Shown in pieces: positions 1-5,094 of a DNA stretch of 6,446 nucleotides. A program made the position numbers and the translations under genes. The stretch covers positions 31,142 to 37,587 of the forward strand of contig DNND01000100.1 of NCBI GenBank assembly GCA_003488005.1, read 5' to 3'. The stretch is from Blastocatellia bacterium (lineage in GTDB: Bacteria > Acidobacteriota > Blastocatellia > Pyrinomonadales > Pyrinomonadaceae). Within the stretch, counting starts at the first letter, position 1; each line of letters starts with the position of its first letter. The notes under the pieces are model-generated. The model was not told where the DNA came from, ran no database searches, and saw nothing but the letters and a program-made list of their open reading frames with translations.

Positions 1-131
1 TACCACCACGCGGTAGCGGGTGGATTACCTGATTGCCAATTGCGATCTGCGAATGCCAATTGATTTTGTCGCCAGACGCCAATCGCAAATCGGCAATGTC
101 AAGACCGATCCGCTACAAGCGTGGTGGTACT
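1..131. repeat. Nested inverted repeat, left end cut by window edge
   Basis: The outer arms are positions 1-24 (ending GCGGTAGCGGGTGG) and about 105-131 (CCGCTAC then GCGTGGTGGTA). They are imperfect reverse complements and related to the CCGCTACCGC core of the palindromes at 2015-2120 and 5156-5190. Inside lies a second inverted pair, GATTGCCAATTGCG near 31 and CGCAAATCGGCAAT near 85-98. The element sits directly after the stop of the leftward gene at 136, so it could fold in that gene's 3' untranslated RNA. No coding sequence is credible here. Confidence 0.6.
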
Positions 132-135
132 CACT

Positions 136-561
136 TCATATCGGAAGTTGAGGCCTACGTGCTCCACGGTGATTTACCCTCAATACGATTCCTCGCTTTT
201 CACAATAACTTTTAACTTCATCAACGATTTGCCCAGGCGGTAAAACTGTCCGCGGCACCATTCCTGCCGACCATGTCAGATCTTCACCTTTCGCAAGTTG
301 GTTCAGCATTCTCTCGAGCGCTCTAACTCCTCTTACACGGATTTTAGACGAGCTGACTTCGCTAAAAGTTTTTAGGCGATTAGTCCCGATGACTAAGGAG
401 AACTGCCACTCGCCGCGACTTTTCCAACTGTACAACTCGTATCCCTTCATGGAGTGCGGCAACTTTGCGTCACGCGTTTGGGCAAAGGATGCCCGGCCGC
501 AGCCAAATAAGAGCGAGGCGACAACCACGATCGCTAATATGTGAGATGTAGATTTGATCAT
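136..561 (-). CDS. Putative lipoprotein of unknown function
   Basis: I do not recognise a family. The preferred start is the ATG at 561, giving 141 residues; the open frame continues to 615, but the 561 start puts a short Lys-containing n-region (MIKSTSH) directly before a hydrophobic core and has a purine-rich GGGAAG just upstream. Residues 8-19 are hydrophobic and lead into L-F-G-C at 18-21, a plausible lipobox; cleavage by signal peptidase I after S-F-A (residue 27) is the alternative. The rest has no transmembrane segment and looks like a small soluble alpha/beta domain, with a basic C-terminal tail rich in Arg. It probably acts outside the cytoplasmic membrane. It lies 83 bases downstream of the VOC gene on the same strand and could be cotranscribed with it. 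Confidence 0.6.
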   Translation of the reverse strand: MIKSTSHILAIVVVASLLFGCGRASFAQTRDAKLPHSMKGYELYSWKSRGEWQFSLVIGTNRLKTFSEVSSSKIRVRGVRALERMLNQLAKGEDLTWSAGMVPRTVLPPGQIVDEVKSYCEKRGIVLRVNHRGARRPQLPI

Positions 562-644
562 ACTTCCCGGAACATCTTCGCACCGACGTGTCGCTCGCTC
601 AAGAGATAGTCTCATGCGACGGTGTCATGATTCTGTTTGGAGCG

Positions 645-1052
645 CTACGCTGTCGGACGTTCGTGGGGAATCATCCAAGACGTGCCGAACCTGTCGCGGA
701 GCATGGCAAAGCGAGACGCGAAAAAGGTCTCTTCAATCTTCATGAAGATCTCACCGCCATCCGAAAGCAAACTGTAGAGACGTTCCGCTTCCTCAGCGCT
801 GTCGACGGTAAGAGTCAGATAGGCGCTGCGCATTGGCTCGGCCGTCGGAATATCGGCGCCCATGAGCACCGTCCCGCCGATCTCTATGCGCGCGTGCAGT
901 ATGGCGTTGGTCCAGTTGGCCGGCACGTTCGCCTGATTCGGCTGTTGGCCGTGGGTCATCATCATTGTGATCCTGCCGCCGAGATGCTGCTCGTAAAAGC
1001 GGAACGCCTGCTCGCAATTGCCGGCATAGTTGAGATAGACGTCAAGTTTCAT
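645..1052 (-). CDS. VOC family protein (PhnB-like, glyoxalase fold)
   Basis: This 135-residue protein starts with the signature of the PhnB/3-demethylubiquinone methyltransferase-like group of the vicinal oxygen chelate superfamily: YLNYAGNCEQAFRFYEQHLG at residues 6-25. It then has the expected middle strand (ARIEIGGTVLMGAD), a second half beginning YLTLTVDSAEEAERLYSLL, and the closing motif DRFGTSWMI at 120-128. The length is normal for the family, so it appears complete. Family members are small cytoplasmic proteins of two beta-alpha-beta-beta-beta modules that usually work as dimers; substrates of most PhnB-like members are unknown and none can be assigned here. The start ATG is supported by AAAGGA in the leader. 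It may be transcribed together with the lipoprotein gene downstream. Confidence 0.9.
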   Translation of the reverse strand: MKLDVYLNYAGNCEQAFRFYEQHLGGRITMMMTHGQQPNQANVPANWTNAILHARIEIGGTVLMGADIPTAEPMRSAYLTLTVDSAEEAERLYSLLSDGGEIFMKIEETFFASRFAMLRDRFGTSWMIPHERPTA

Positions 1053-1147
1053 CGGATCGTCCTTTTTCGTGATGCTCTCGCCTTACCTCAGAGTCGACCC
1101 CGGTCGCCACGGAAAAAGGCAAGGACGAATGGTGAATTCAAGTTGCA

Positions 1148-1325
1148 AGTGCAACAGCGAAATTCGCTTTCGCTCCAGCGGAGCGAGATGTTTATAGCAA
1201 CAAGCCCACATACAATGTCTTCGCTCCGTTAGGAGCGAAACCCGTCAGCGGAATAACGAGCGGCCACAGCGGGTTGCGCTCCGACGGAGCTAAGAACTAA
1301 AGAAAGAGTCGCCAGGCTATGAACA
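1148..1325. repeat. Mosaic of CGCTCC/GGAGCG hairpin repeats (copy 1)
   Basis: Three short palindromes follow one another: CGCTCC-AGC-GGAGCG at 1171-1185, TTCGCTCC-GTTA-GGAGCGAA at 1220-1239 (perfect 8-bp stem) and GCTCC-GAC-GGAGC at 1278-1290. The left part, from AGTGCAACAG at 1148 to ATGTTTATAGC near 1198, recurs in the same orientation at 3087-3137. The right part (1278-1324) recurs inverted at 3130-3174, sharing the TAGCCTGGCGA stretch. Together with the short piece at 1330-1350, this fills the whole gap between the VOC gene and the DUF6933 gene. Confidence 0.7.
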
Positions 1326-1329
1326 TCTC

Positions 1330-1350
1330 CGATCCGCTGCAAGCGCGGCG
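1330..1350 (+). repeat. Partial copy of the CCGCTAC-type repeat arm
   Basis: CCGATCCGCTGCAAGCGCGGCG matches the right arm at 105-131 (CCGATCCGCTACAAGCGTGG) with few changes. It ends exactly where the complement of the DUF6933 stop codon begins (1351-1353), so the repeat may have reset the C-terminal end of that protein. Confidence 0.5.
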
Positions 1351-1869
1351 TTAGCTGGCATCGGCGCGCAAAGCGCTGCGGCTGTGACTAAAAGCCGCCG
1401 CCGCAACTTCAACCGAATATTGATAGTTCAACGCTCCCATCGGAATCTCGGACAACATGTCCTCCAAAGCGTCAGCCTCCGAAAACTTGAAATAATTCGT
1501 CGTCCTCCATTTAAGATGATGAACAAAGTCATTCATTGAACCCAGGACACTTCTGCTGTTGGTTGGTTGTATTTGCACAATTTCCATGGCAGCGCGCTCT
1601 GCTGAAATTGTGTCACTGGCGAGACCCATTCGTTCAAGTCGTCCTGCTAACCGATCCTGAAATGCAGACACAAAATTTGGAAAGTCTCTTCCAGGAACCA
1701 AAATCGCTAAGAGGGAAGTGTCATTCACACACAAAACAATCGGTGACTTGGCGAGGCGAATAAGATTGGAGTGCCAGTCGCCAAGCACTGGCACCAGGGC
1801 ATCTTGTCGCCGATGTGTGGGCCCTGGACTCCGCTTCAATAATTTTTGGGTGCAGCGTAGAACTAACAT
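1351..1869 (-). CDS. DUF6933-type protein, function unknown
   Basis: This 172-residue protein matches, from memory, the pattern of the DUF6933 family. It opens with MLVLRCTQKLLKR (1-13), followed by LGDWHSNLIRL at 29-39, the strand pair VLCVNDTSLLAILVPGRDF, a helical stretch ending in RLERMG, and the most diagnostic motif NSRSVLGSMNDFVHHL. It closes with IPMGALNYQYSVEVA. Length and start agree with the family, and all expected blocks are present. No signal peptide or membrane segment is seen, so it should be cytoplasmic. Biochemical function is unknown to me. The last residues (SRSALRADAS) are unlike the conserved core, and the stop abuts a repeat piece, so the tail may be altered. It is probably a single-gene transcript, with a promoter candidate about 60 bases upstream. 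Confidence 0.8.
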   Translation of the reverse strand: MLVLRCTQKLLKRSPGPTHRRQDALVPVLGDWHSNLIRLAKSPIVLCVNDTSLLAILVPGRDFPNFVSAFQDRLAGRLERMGLASDTISAERAAMEIVQIQPTNSRSVLGSMNDFVHHLKWRTTNYFKFSEADALEDMLSEIPMGALNYQYSVEVAAAAFSHSRSALRADAS

Positions 1870-1932
1870 GGCTCGCTACCGCTGGGCTTCAGCTGCGGCG
1901 TGCGATCATCATCCAACTATTGTGAAGCTAAC

Positions 1933-1960
1933 TTTAGAGAGGTTGTAACTTGCCAGTCAA
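1933..1960 (-). promoter_or_regulatory. Candidate sigma-70-like promoter for the DUF6933 gene
   Basis: Read on the minus strand, TTGACT (1955-1960) is followed after 16 bases by TCTAAA (1933-1938). These are close to the -35 and -10 consensus. The start codon at 1869 would then have a leader of roughly 55-60 bases. There is no strong Shine-Dalgarno in that leader. The assignment rests on hexamer similarity only. Confidence 0.35.
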
Positions 1961-1980
1961 GGAATCGAACGCAAGCGTAC

Positions 1981-2154
1981 TGATGCAGTTTGATTTGAGG
2001 CGACTGAGTGTCGTGAGGTCAGTACCGTCTGCGGCAGCAGGTGGGTTCTTCCGTTCGTTTTGCTTCGGCGATCGTAGGAGAAGAAGGAACCCACCCGCTA
2101 CCGCAGGCGGTACTGACCTCATTGCCACTGCGACCTTTCATTCCAACTGCATCA
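1981..2154. repeat. 174-bp palindromic intergenic element
   Basis: The inner arms, 2015-2051 and 2084-2120, are reverse complements with about four differences over 37 bases and contain GTACCGCCTGCGG/CCGCAGGCGGTAC-type sequence. The pairing continues outward, less perfectly, to TGATGCAGTT at 1981-1990 and AACTGCATCA at 2145-2154. The loop of about 32 bases contains TTGCTTCGGCGATCG. Related arms occur at 1-24, 105-131, 1330-1350 and 5156-5190, so it is a dispersed family. Short open frames across it are not credible genes. Confidence 0.8.
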
Positions 2155-2200
2155 CCATCAACGCAAGGGTAGTGAGTCATTTTGAATTTCAAGAAAATGG

Positions 2201-2420
2201 CTGTGATTCCGGCGGAACGCGAAGCGATTTCATTAGCACCGCGGCTTTAGCCCGGTGATCGCAAACCCGGAATTGACAAGGAACCGTTTCTAACGGTTTT
2301 TTTGGCAGGCGAAGCAGGAGAAACCGTTGGAAACGGTTCAACGAATCATTTTGTAAAACTTAACCACCGGGCTGAAGCCACGGTGCTAATGACATCGCTT
2401 CGCGTTCCGCCCGCCCACAG
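2201..2420. mobile_element. MITE-like 220-bp hairpin element
   Basis: Arms at 2212-2257 and 2365-2410 are reverse complements at 43 of 46 positions and contain ATTAGCACCG and AGCCCGGTG. Outside them, CTGTG (2201-2205) and CACAG (2416-2420) also pair, giving possible element ends. Inside, a second pair at 2281-2300 and 2320-2339 matches at 18 of 20, each arm itself being an AACCGTT/AACGGTT palindrome. There is no transposase and no clear target-site duplication. The structure suits a non-autonomous inverted-repeat element or a conserved RNA/DNA hairpin; mobility is inferred. Confidence 0.6.
2281..2303 (+). terminator. Terminator-like hairpin inside the 220-bp element
   Basis: AACCGTT (2282-2288), a TCT loop and AACGGTT (2292-2298) form a 7-bp stem that runs into seven consecutive T (2297-2303), the form of a rho-independent terminator on the plus strand. 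No plus-strand gene ends nearby upstream, so its role is doubtful. Confidence 0.25.
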
Positions 2421-2481
2421 TTTCAATAAGAAGTCGATATAACAACCCAAACTTTTGAACCCCCCAAGCTTCATTGCCATT

Positions 2482-2508
2482 TTGAGCCAGGTTGTGCTTT
2501 GGTACAAT
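2482..2508 (+). promoter_or_regulatory. Weak promoter candidate for the DUF1737 gene
   Basis: TACAAT at 2503-2508 is a good -10 match. Upstream, TTGAGC (2482-2487, spacer 15) or TTTTGA (2480-2485, spacer 17) could serve as -35. A start point near 2515 would leave a leader of about 30 bases carrying the ribosome binding site. Confidence 0.35.
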
Positions 2509-2543
2509 CAGTCTGTTTAGATCACTAAAGAGAGGTAACAGTC

Positions 2544-2702
2544 ATGCAATATACCGTTCTTGTTGATGATGATATCGCTACCTTGATCCATAAAGTTAAT
2601 GCAGCCATCGCGCAAGGATGGAAGCCGGTGGGCGGAATTTGCTTAGGAACCGGAGCACAAACGCCTACGGGAACGGCCTTTCTCCAAGCGATGACTAAGT
2701 AG
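2544..2702 (+). CDS. Small DUF1737-type protein (52 aa)
   Basis: The ATG at 2544 has a good ribosome binding site, AGAGGT at 2531-2536, seven bases upstream. The product begins MQYTVLVDDD, continues with a helix (IATLIHKVNAAIAQ), then has GWKPVGGICLG at residues 25-35, and ends in FLQAMTK. The order of strand, helix, GW(K)xxGG and a final Y/FxQAMxK is that of the DUF1737 family of small single-domain proteins; the length of about 50-60 residues is typical. Its function is unknown to me. It has no signal peptide or membrane segment. It stands alone between the 220-bp hairpin element and the decayed hicAB remnant, oriented opposite to most neighbours. Clean frame, binding site and recognisable motif make it a real gene despite its size. 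Confidence 0.85.
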   Translation: MQYTVLVDDDIATLIHKVNAAIAQGWKPVGGICLGTGAQTPTGTAFLQAMTK

Positions 2703-2718
2703 TTATCTTAAATTTTGG

Positions 2719-3010
2719 TCAGCATAGCCATAGTCTTATGGCTTGGATTTCCGGAGGTCTGTCAACTATTCGGTTTCCGGTCGCCACCGCTTGGGGTTCT
2801 GTACTGGACAGCAAATCAACGGTTGAGTTGACGCGATGGCGCGGGATTGGCAGGCCATCTTCGCGCATGCCCTGCAAGTGTAGGTCGATTACTTCACTCA
2901 TGCGCGTCTCAACTCGTCGATGTCTTGCCAGTGCCAACGCATCCTGGGAGGTCAGGCAAATAAGCCGAGTAATTCCGTTCGCCCGGTTCGATGATCATTG
3001 CATATGGCAC
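2719..3010 (-). pseudogene. hicB: Frameshifted HicB-family antitoxin remnant
   Basis: Two frames together spell a HicB-type antitoxin. From a GTG at 3010 (or ATG at 2998) the first reads PYAMIIEPGERNYSAYLPDL followed by PGCVGTGKT, the N-terminal strand pair of HicB, then stops at 2909-2911. Another frame, from about 2913, continues VETRMSEVIDLHLQGMREDG then LPIP, the C-terminal helix and closing motif of the family, and STVDLL near 2809. Family spacing between GKT and VE is about nine bases, but seven are present (2914-2920), so a net loss of two bases or gain of one breaks the gene. The stretch after STVDLL to the stop at 2719 does not look like HicB. HicB normally neutralises the mRNA-cleaving toxin HicA and represses its own operon; this copy should be non-functional. 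An assembly indel is the alternative. Confidence 0.75.
2726..2743. other. Stem-loop after the DUF1737 gene
   Basis: AGCCATA (2726-2732), a four-base loop and TATGGCT (2737-2743) form a perfect 7-bp stem starting 24 bases after the DUF1737 stop. No T-run follows on either strand, so it is at best a weak terminator or an RNA-stabilising hairpin. It overlaps the tail of the hicB remnant. Confidence 0.35.
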
Positions 3011-3087
3011 ATCACAAACTCTATTTCTTCAAGCCCGGCTGCGTCATATGCTCTTAAGCGTTTTTGGATGGATATCATCAGTTTGAA
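2995..3087 (-). pseudogene. hicA: C-terminal remnant of a HicA-type toxin
   Basis: On the minus strand the codons from 3079 read DDIHPKTLKSI and hit TGA at 3044-3046. Shifting frame there gives YDAAGLEEIEFVM, whose frame ends at 2995 and overlaps the hicB start. D-D-(L/I)-H-P-K-T-L-x-S-I followed by AGL is the C-terminal end of HicA (YcfA-like mRNA interferase) proteins, and hicA directly upstream of hicB is the normal order. The catalytic-His half (GSHxxY region) is absent: upstream of 3087 the sequence becomes the AGTGCAACAG repeat shared with 1148. The toxin gene is therefore truncated by a repeat and frameshifted. The match is short, but position and order beside hicB support it. Confidence 0.6.
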
Positions 3088-3195
3088 GTGCAACAGAACG
3101 CTGTTGTCTTCGCCCCAGCGGGCCGAAATGTTATAGCCTGGCGATTCTTTTTTAGTCCTTCGCTCCGAAGGAGCGGAATGAGCTTCGCTCCTTGA
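3087..3195. repeat. Mosaic of CGCTCC/GGAGCG hairpin repeats (copy 2)
   Basis: The segment begins with AGTGCAACAG and runs through CGCCCCAGCGGGCCGAAATG and TTATAGC, parallel to 1148-1198. It then gives TAGCCTGGCGATTCTTTTTT and a CGCTCC-GAA-GGAGCG palindrome (3161-3175), which is the inverted counterpart of 1278-1324. A further CGCTCC at 3186-3191 can pair with GGAGCG at 3170-3175. It lies just past the stop of the leftward gene at 3207 and may act as its 3' hairpin. Confidence 0.65.
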
Positions 3196-3206
3196 TTGGC
3201 AGTAGC

Positions 3207-3794
3207 TTAGCAATTGATTCTCTCAATCCATGAAGCGTCTCGCGGCATTATCTGTTTCCATAATTTCAATATTTCTTGCTTATCGGACTTATATTCAATT
3301 AGCAAAGGCAGAAGAATCTTCATTTCTTCAATACCTGCGTCAGATACTTCACCTGGGTCAAAACAATCAGCGAAGTTGGCAGGAAGGCGTCCCGGAAATA
3401 ATTCTGAAAGAGCCGAAGCTCTTCCTGACGCAGCAAAGGGATCCGCAGAATTCAGAACAATCTCTGCGGCCTTCAGGTCAAAAGCACTCTTCGCCTCGGC
3501 TTCTCTAATTTTGAATGCCGTCCTCATTTGTAAATATGCTGCAACAACACCTAAAACCAAGGGAAACAATATTGAACCGGCGGTCAGCCAAGGCTTCAAC
3601 TTTTCTAACTGCAGCTTCTGTCTTTCTATGTCAACCTTTTGGCGCTCTATTTCTATGTTATCTGCGGTATTGAGATTCTCGTTGAAACCGGGCTTTGGCG
3701 GCTGTCCCAGAGACTGGAACGCACAGCCTATGAGGGTAATCAACAAAACAGTGATCATAGAGACTTGTCGTCTGTGGGTTTTTTTTATGTTCAT
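3207..3794 (-). CDS. Coiled-coil membrane protein, function unknown
   Basis: The start at 3794 is well supported: GGAGGA lies five bases upstream and the n-region is basic (MNIKKTHRRQ). Residues 13-23 are hydrophobic and end in L-I-G-C at 21-24, a good lipobox, so it may be a lipoprotein or simply have a first membrane segment. Residues about 47-67 (IEIERQKVDIERQKLQLEKL) form a short charged coiled coil. Residues 69-88 form a clear transmembrane helix (SILFPLVLGVVAAYL), followed by a basic/acidic helical domain with FDLKAAEIVLNS at 105-116, SELFPGRLPANFADCF at 130-145 and a helical end. I have seen similar coiled-coil/helix/LKAAEIV proteins as uncharacterised families but know no function. 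It is the next gene downstream of the TIR-like gene, same strand, 198 bases away, so it may be cotranscribed or a partner. It is intact. Confidence 0.75.
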   Translation of the reverse strand: MNIKKTHRRQVSMITVLLITLIGCAFQSLGQPPKPGFNENLNTADNIEIERQKVDIERQKLQLEKLKPWLTAGSILFPLVLGVVAAYLQMRTAFKIREAEAKSAFDLKAAEIVLNSADPFAASGRASALSELFPGRLPANFADCFDPGEVSDAGIEEMKILLPLLIEYKSDKQEILKLWKQIMPRDASWIERINC

Positions 3795-3992
3795 TTGATT
3801 CCTCCGATTTATCTGGTGAGAAGTCGATCAATTTGATGACTTAGCGATATTTAAAAGCCGCCCCAACAGTAGAGTGACCGGGCGCGGCGATTACATCCAA
3901 CCTTCGATTCAATCAATCAAGTTGAGAAAGAGGTATCCGCGCTTCCTCCAACGATTTGCTGGGCAGCGCTGATGCAACGAACGGATAACGAT
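3795..3992. other. Gap between TIR-like and membrane protein genes
   Basis: These 198 bases hold the ribosome binding site of the downstream gene (TCCTCC at 3800-3805 on the plus strand). I find no tRNA, no convincing terminator with a T-run and no good promoter pair. Whether the two flanking genes share a transcript cannot be decided from the sequence. Confidence 0.4.
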
Positions 3993-4879
3993 TTATTGGG
4001 TATCATCCCGATAACGCTGAGGTAGCGGATTGTTCTTGATGTCGTTAATTGCCTCCAAGAGTTTAATCGTCGCTTCGCCGTCGAGCGCGTCTCCTTTGTA
4101 TCGAACCTCGTATAGGCCTTGAAGGTTACTCGGTAACTCAACACCTTCGCGTACTAGGAGTATGAAGCGACGACCATAGAGCGCCATGGCCGCGCCAATT
4201 TCAATCAGCACGTTCGGGTTTACAATTTTGTATTCCTTGGCGTCTTTGTCGATTAGAGTTTGCTCGGCATCTACATGAATTATCGCGGCGCTGCAGCTCC
4301 GCATGTCGTCCATCACCTTGTCCGGCACCGGCTTCGATACTGACTGTTTTTCCACAGACGTGACTGGGATCATTTCGCCAAATCCCAGGAGTTTTTTGAT
4401 TGGATCGAGAAACGATTTATCTTTTCCGTGCGTTATGAAGACACGTCGGCTGAGTTGCGGTGATCCCTGAGAAACCATAGCAATCGGTTTTGCAGCCGGG
4501 ATAGCACTCTCTTCCGGCGCCGGTATCTCAGTGTCTGGTTCAGCTTCGTCCTCAATGATACTTGTAGCCTGGGGATCCTGCGCCACACCTGTTAGGTCGA
4601 CATATTGTTTGCCTTTGATTTCGCGAAGAAGGCCCACTGTTTGGGCGCTGTCGACAATCAATGAGAAAACTGCCTCAGCTTTGTCTTGCGGAACTCCCAA
4701 CTCTTGGAGAACATTCAAGGCGATGTCGTGCCTAGGGAGAGGTGATCCAGAATATTTCTTGAGGAATTCTCCCACAACGCGTTCTCTAGCGAGCTATTAG
4801 GAACATCACTCTGCGAAAGATATTGGCGTTTTTCGCCGGGAGATTTTGACGAGTTTTTGTTTTTGTTTGAGGTTTTCAT
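3993..4879 (-). pseudogene. TIR-like nucleotide-binding protein, frameshifted 5' end
   Basis: The open part (from GTG 4775) is 260 residues: an N-terminal helical/winged-helix-like domain (GSPLPRHDIALNVLQELGVP, GLLREIKGKQYVDL, residues 10-61), an acidic Pro-rich linker (about 64-108), and a TIR-like domain of the PF10137 type (about 110-225). That domain shows RRVFITHGKDKSFL (110-123), CSAAIIHVDA (161-170) and NPNVLIEIGAAMALYGRR (186-203); E192 is the candidate catalytic Glu. Such domains occur in NAD-consuming effectors of antiviral systems (CAP12/Pycsar group). The true start is probably ATG 4879, with GGAG six bases upstream. That frame reads MKTSNKNKNSSKSPGEKRQY, then LSQSDVPNSSLENAL, to 4775, where restoring one base (TTG-GTG) joins it to VGEFLKKY. 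Repaired length is about 295 residues. GTG 4775 has no good binding site. It could be a pseudogene, a truncated but active gene, or an assembly error. Confidence 0.8.
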
Positions 4880-5094
4880 ACTTGCTCCGAATATACATCT
4901 ACGGACGATTGAACGCGATGCCCAACGTCAGAGTTGGCCGGGCGCGGACGACGACCGATTCCCTACTATCCTGATTCTTCGTACCGGCTGCATGACCATC
5001 TACTATACCGCGCATCTGCCGCGCAAGGACGGGTTTGATGTTATTATCCGGCTCCGCTCTAATCCATCAAGTGTCGATATCAAGGAGTCAATCT
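4880..5094. other. Divergent intergenic region
   Basis: This 215-base stretch separates the starts of the leftward TIR-like gene (4879) and the rightward BNR-repeat gene (5095) and should hold both promoters. Only weak hexamers are visible, so I assign none. It holds the BNR gene's strong ribosome binding site, AAGGAG at 5082-5087. The only open frame across it (4857-5153) overlaps both flanking starts and is probably chance. Confidence 0.4.
5082..5087 (+). promoter_or_regulatory. Ribosome binding site deciding the BNR gene start
   Basis: AAGGAG lies seven bases before ATG 5095. No other in-frame ATG occurs before the mature domain, so this site fixes a start upstream of the embedded repeat. 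The main alternative, TTG at 5209, has only a weak AAGG in front. Confidence 0.7.

Noticed and set aside
588..1232. Plus-strand 214-codon open frame
   Set aside because: It lies antisense to the clearly recognisable VOC gene and ends in repeats. The protein has no recognisable motif.
1950..2258. 102-codon plus-strand frame containing NPPATAGGTDLI
   Set aside because: It is a translation of the palindromic repeat and the arm of the 220-bp hairpin, with no coding signature.
1148..2420. Possible CRISPR array, given many short repeats
   Set aside because: The repeats are palindromic, irregularly spaced and of different lengths, with no uniform spacers and no cas genes.
2738..3136. Plus-strand 132-codon open frame
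   Set aside because: It is antisense to the hicA/hicB remnants and runs into a repeat. The minus strand carries the family motifs.
3214..3798. Plus-strand 194-codon open frame
   Set aside because: It is the mirror of the coiled-coil membrane protein gene, which has a strong ribosome binding site and coherent domains. The plus-strand product shows none.
4770..4785. Programmed ribosomal frameshift in the TIR-like gene
   Set aside because: There is no slippery heptamer at the junction and no obvious downstream stimulatory structure, so a simple one-base deletion explains the data better.
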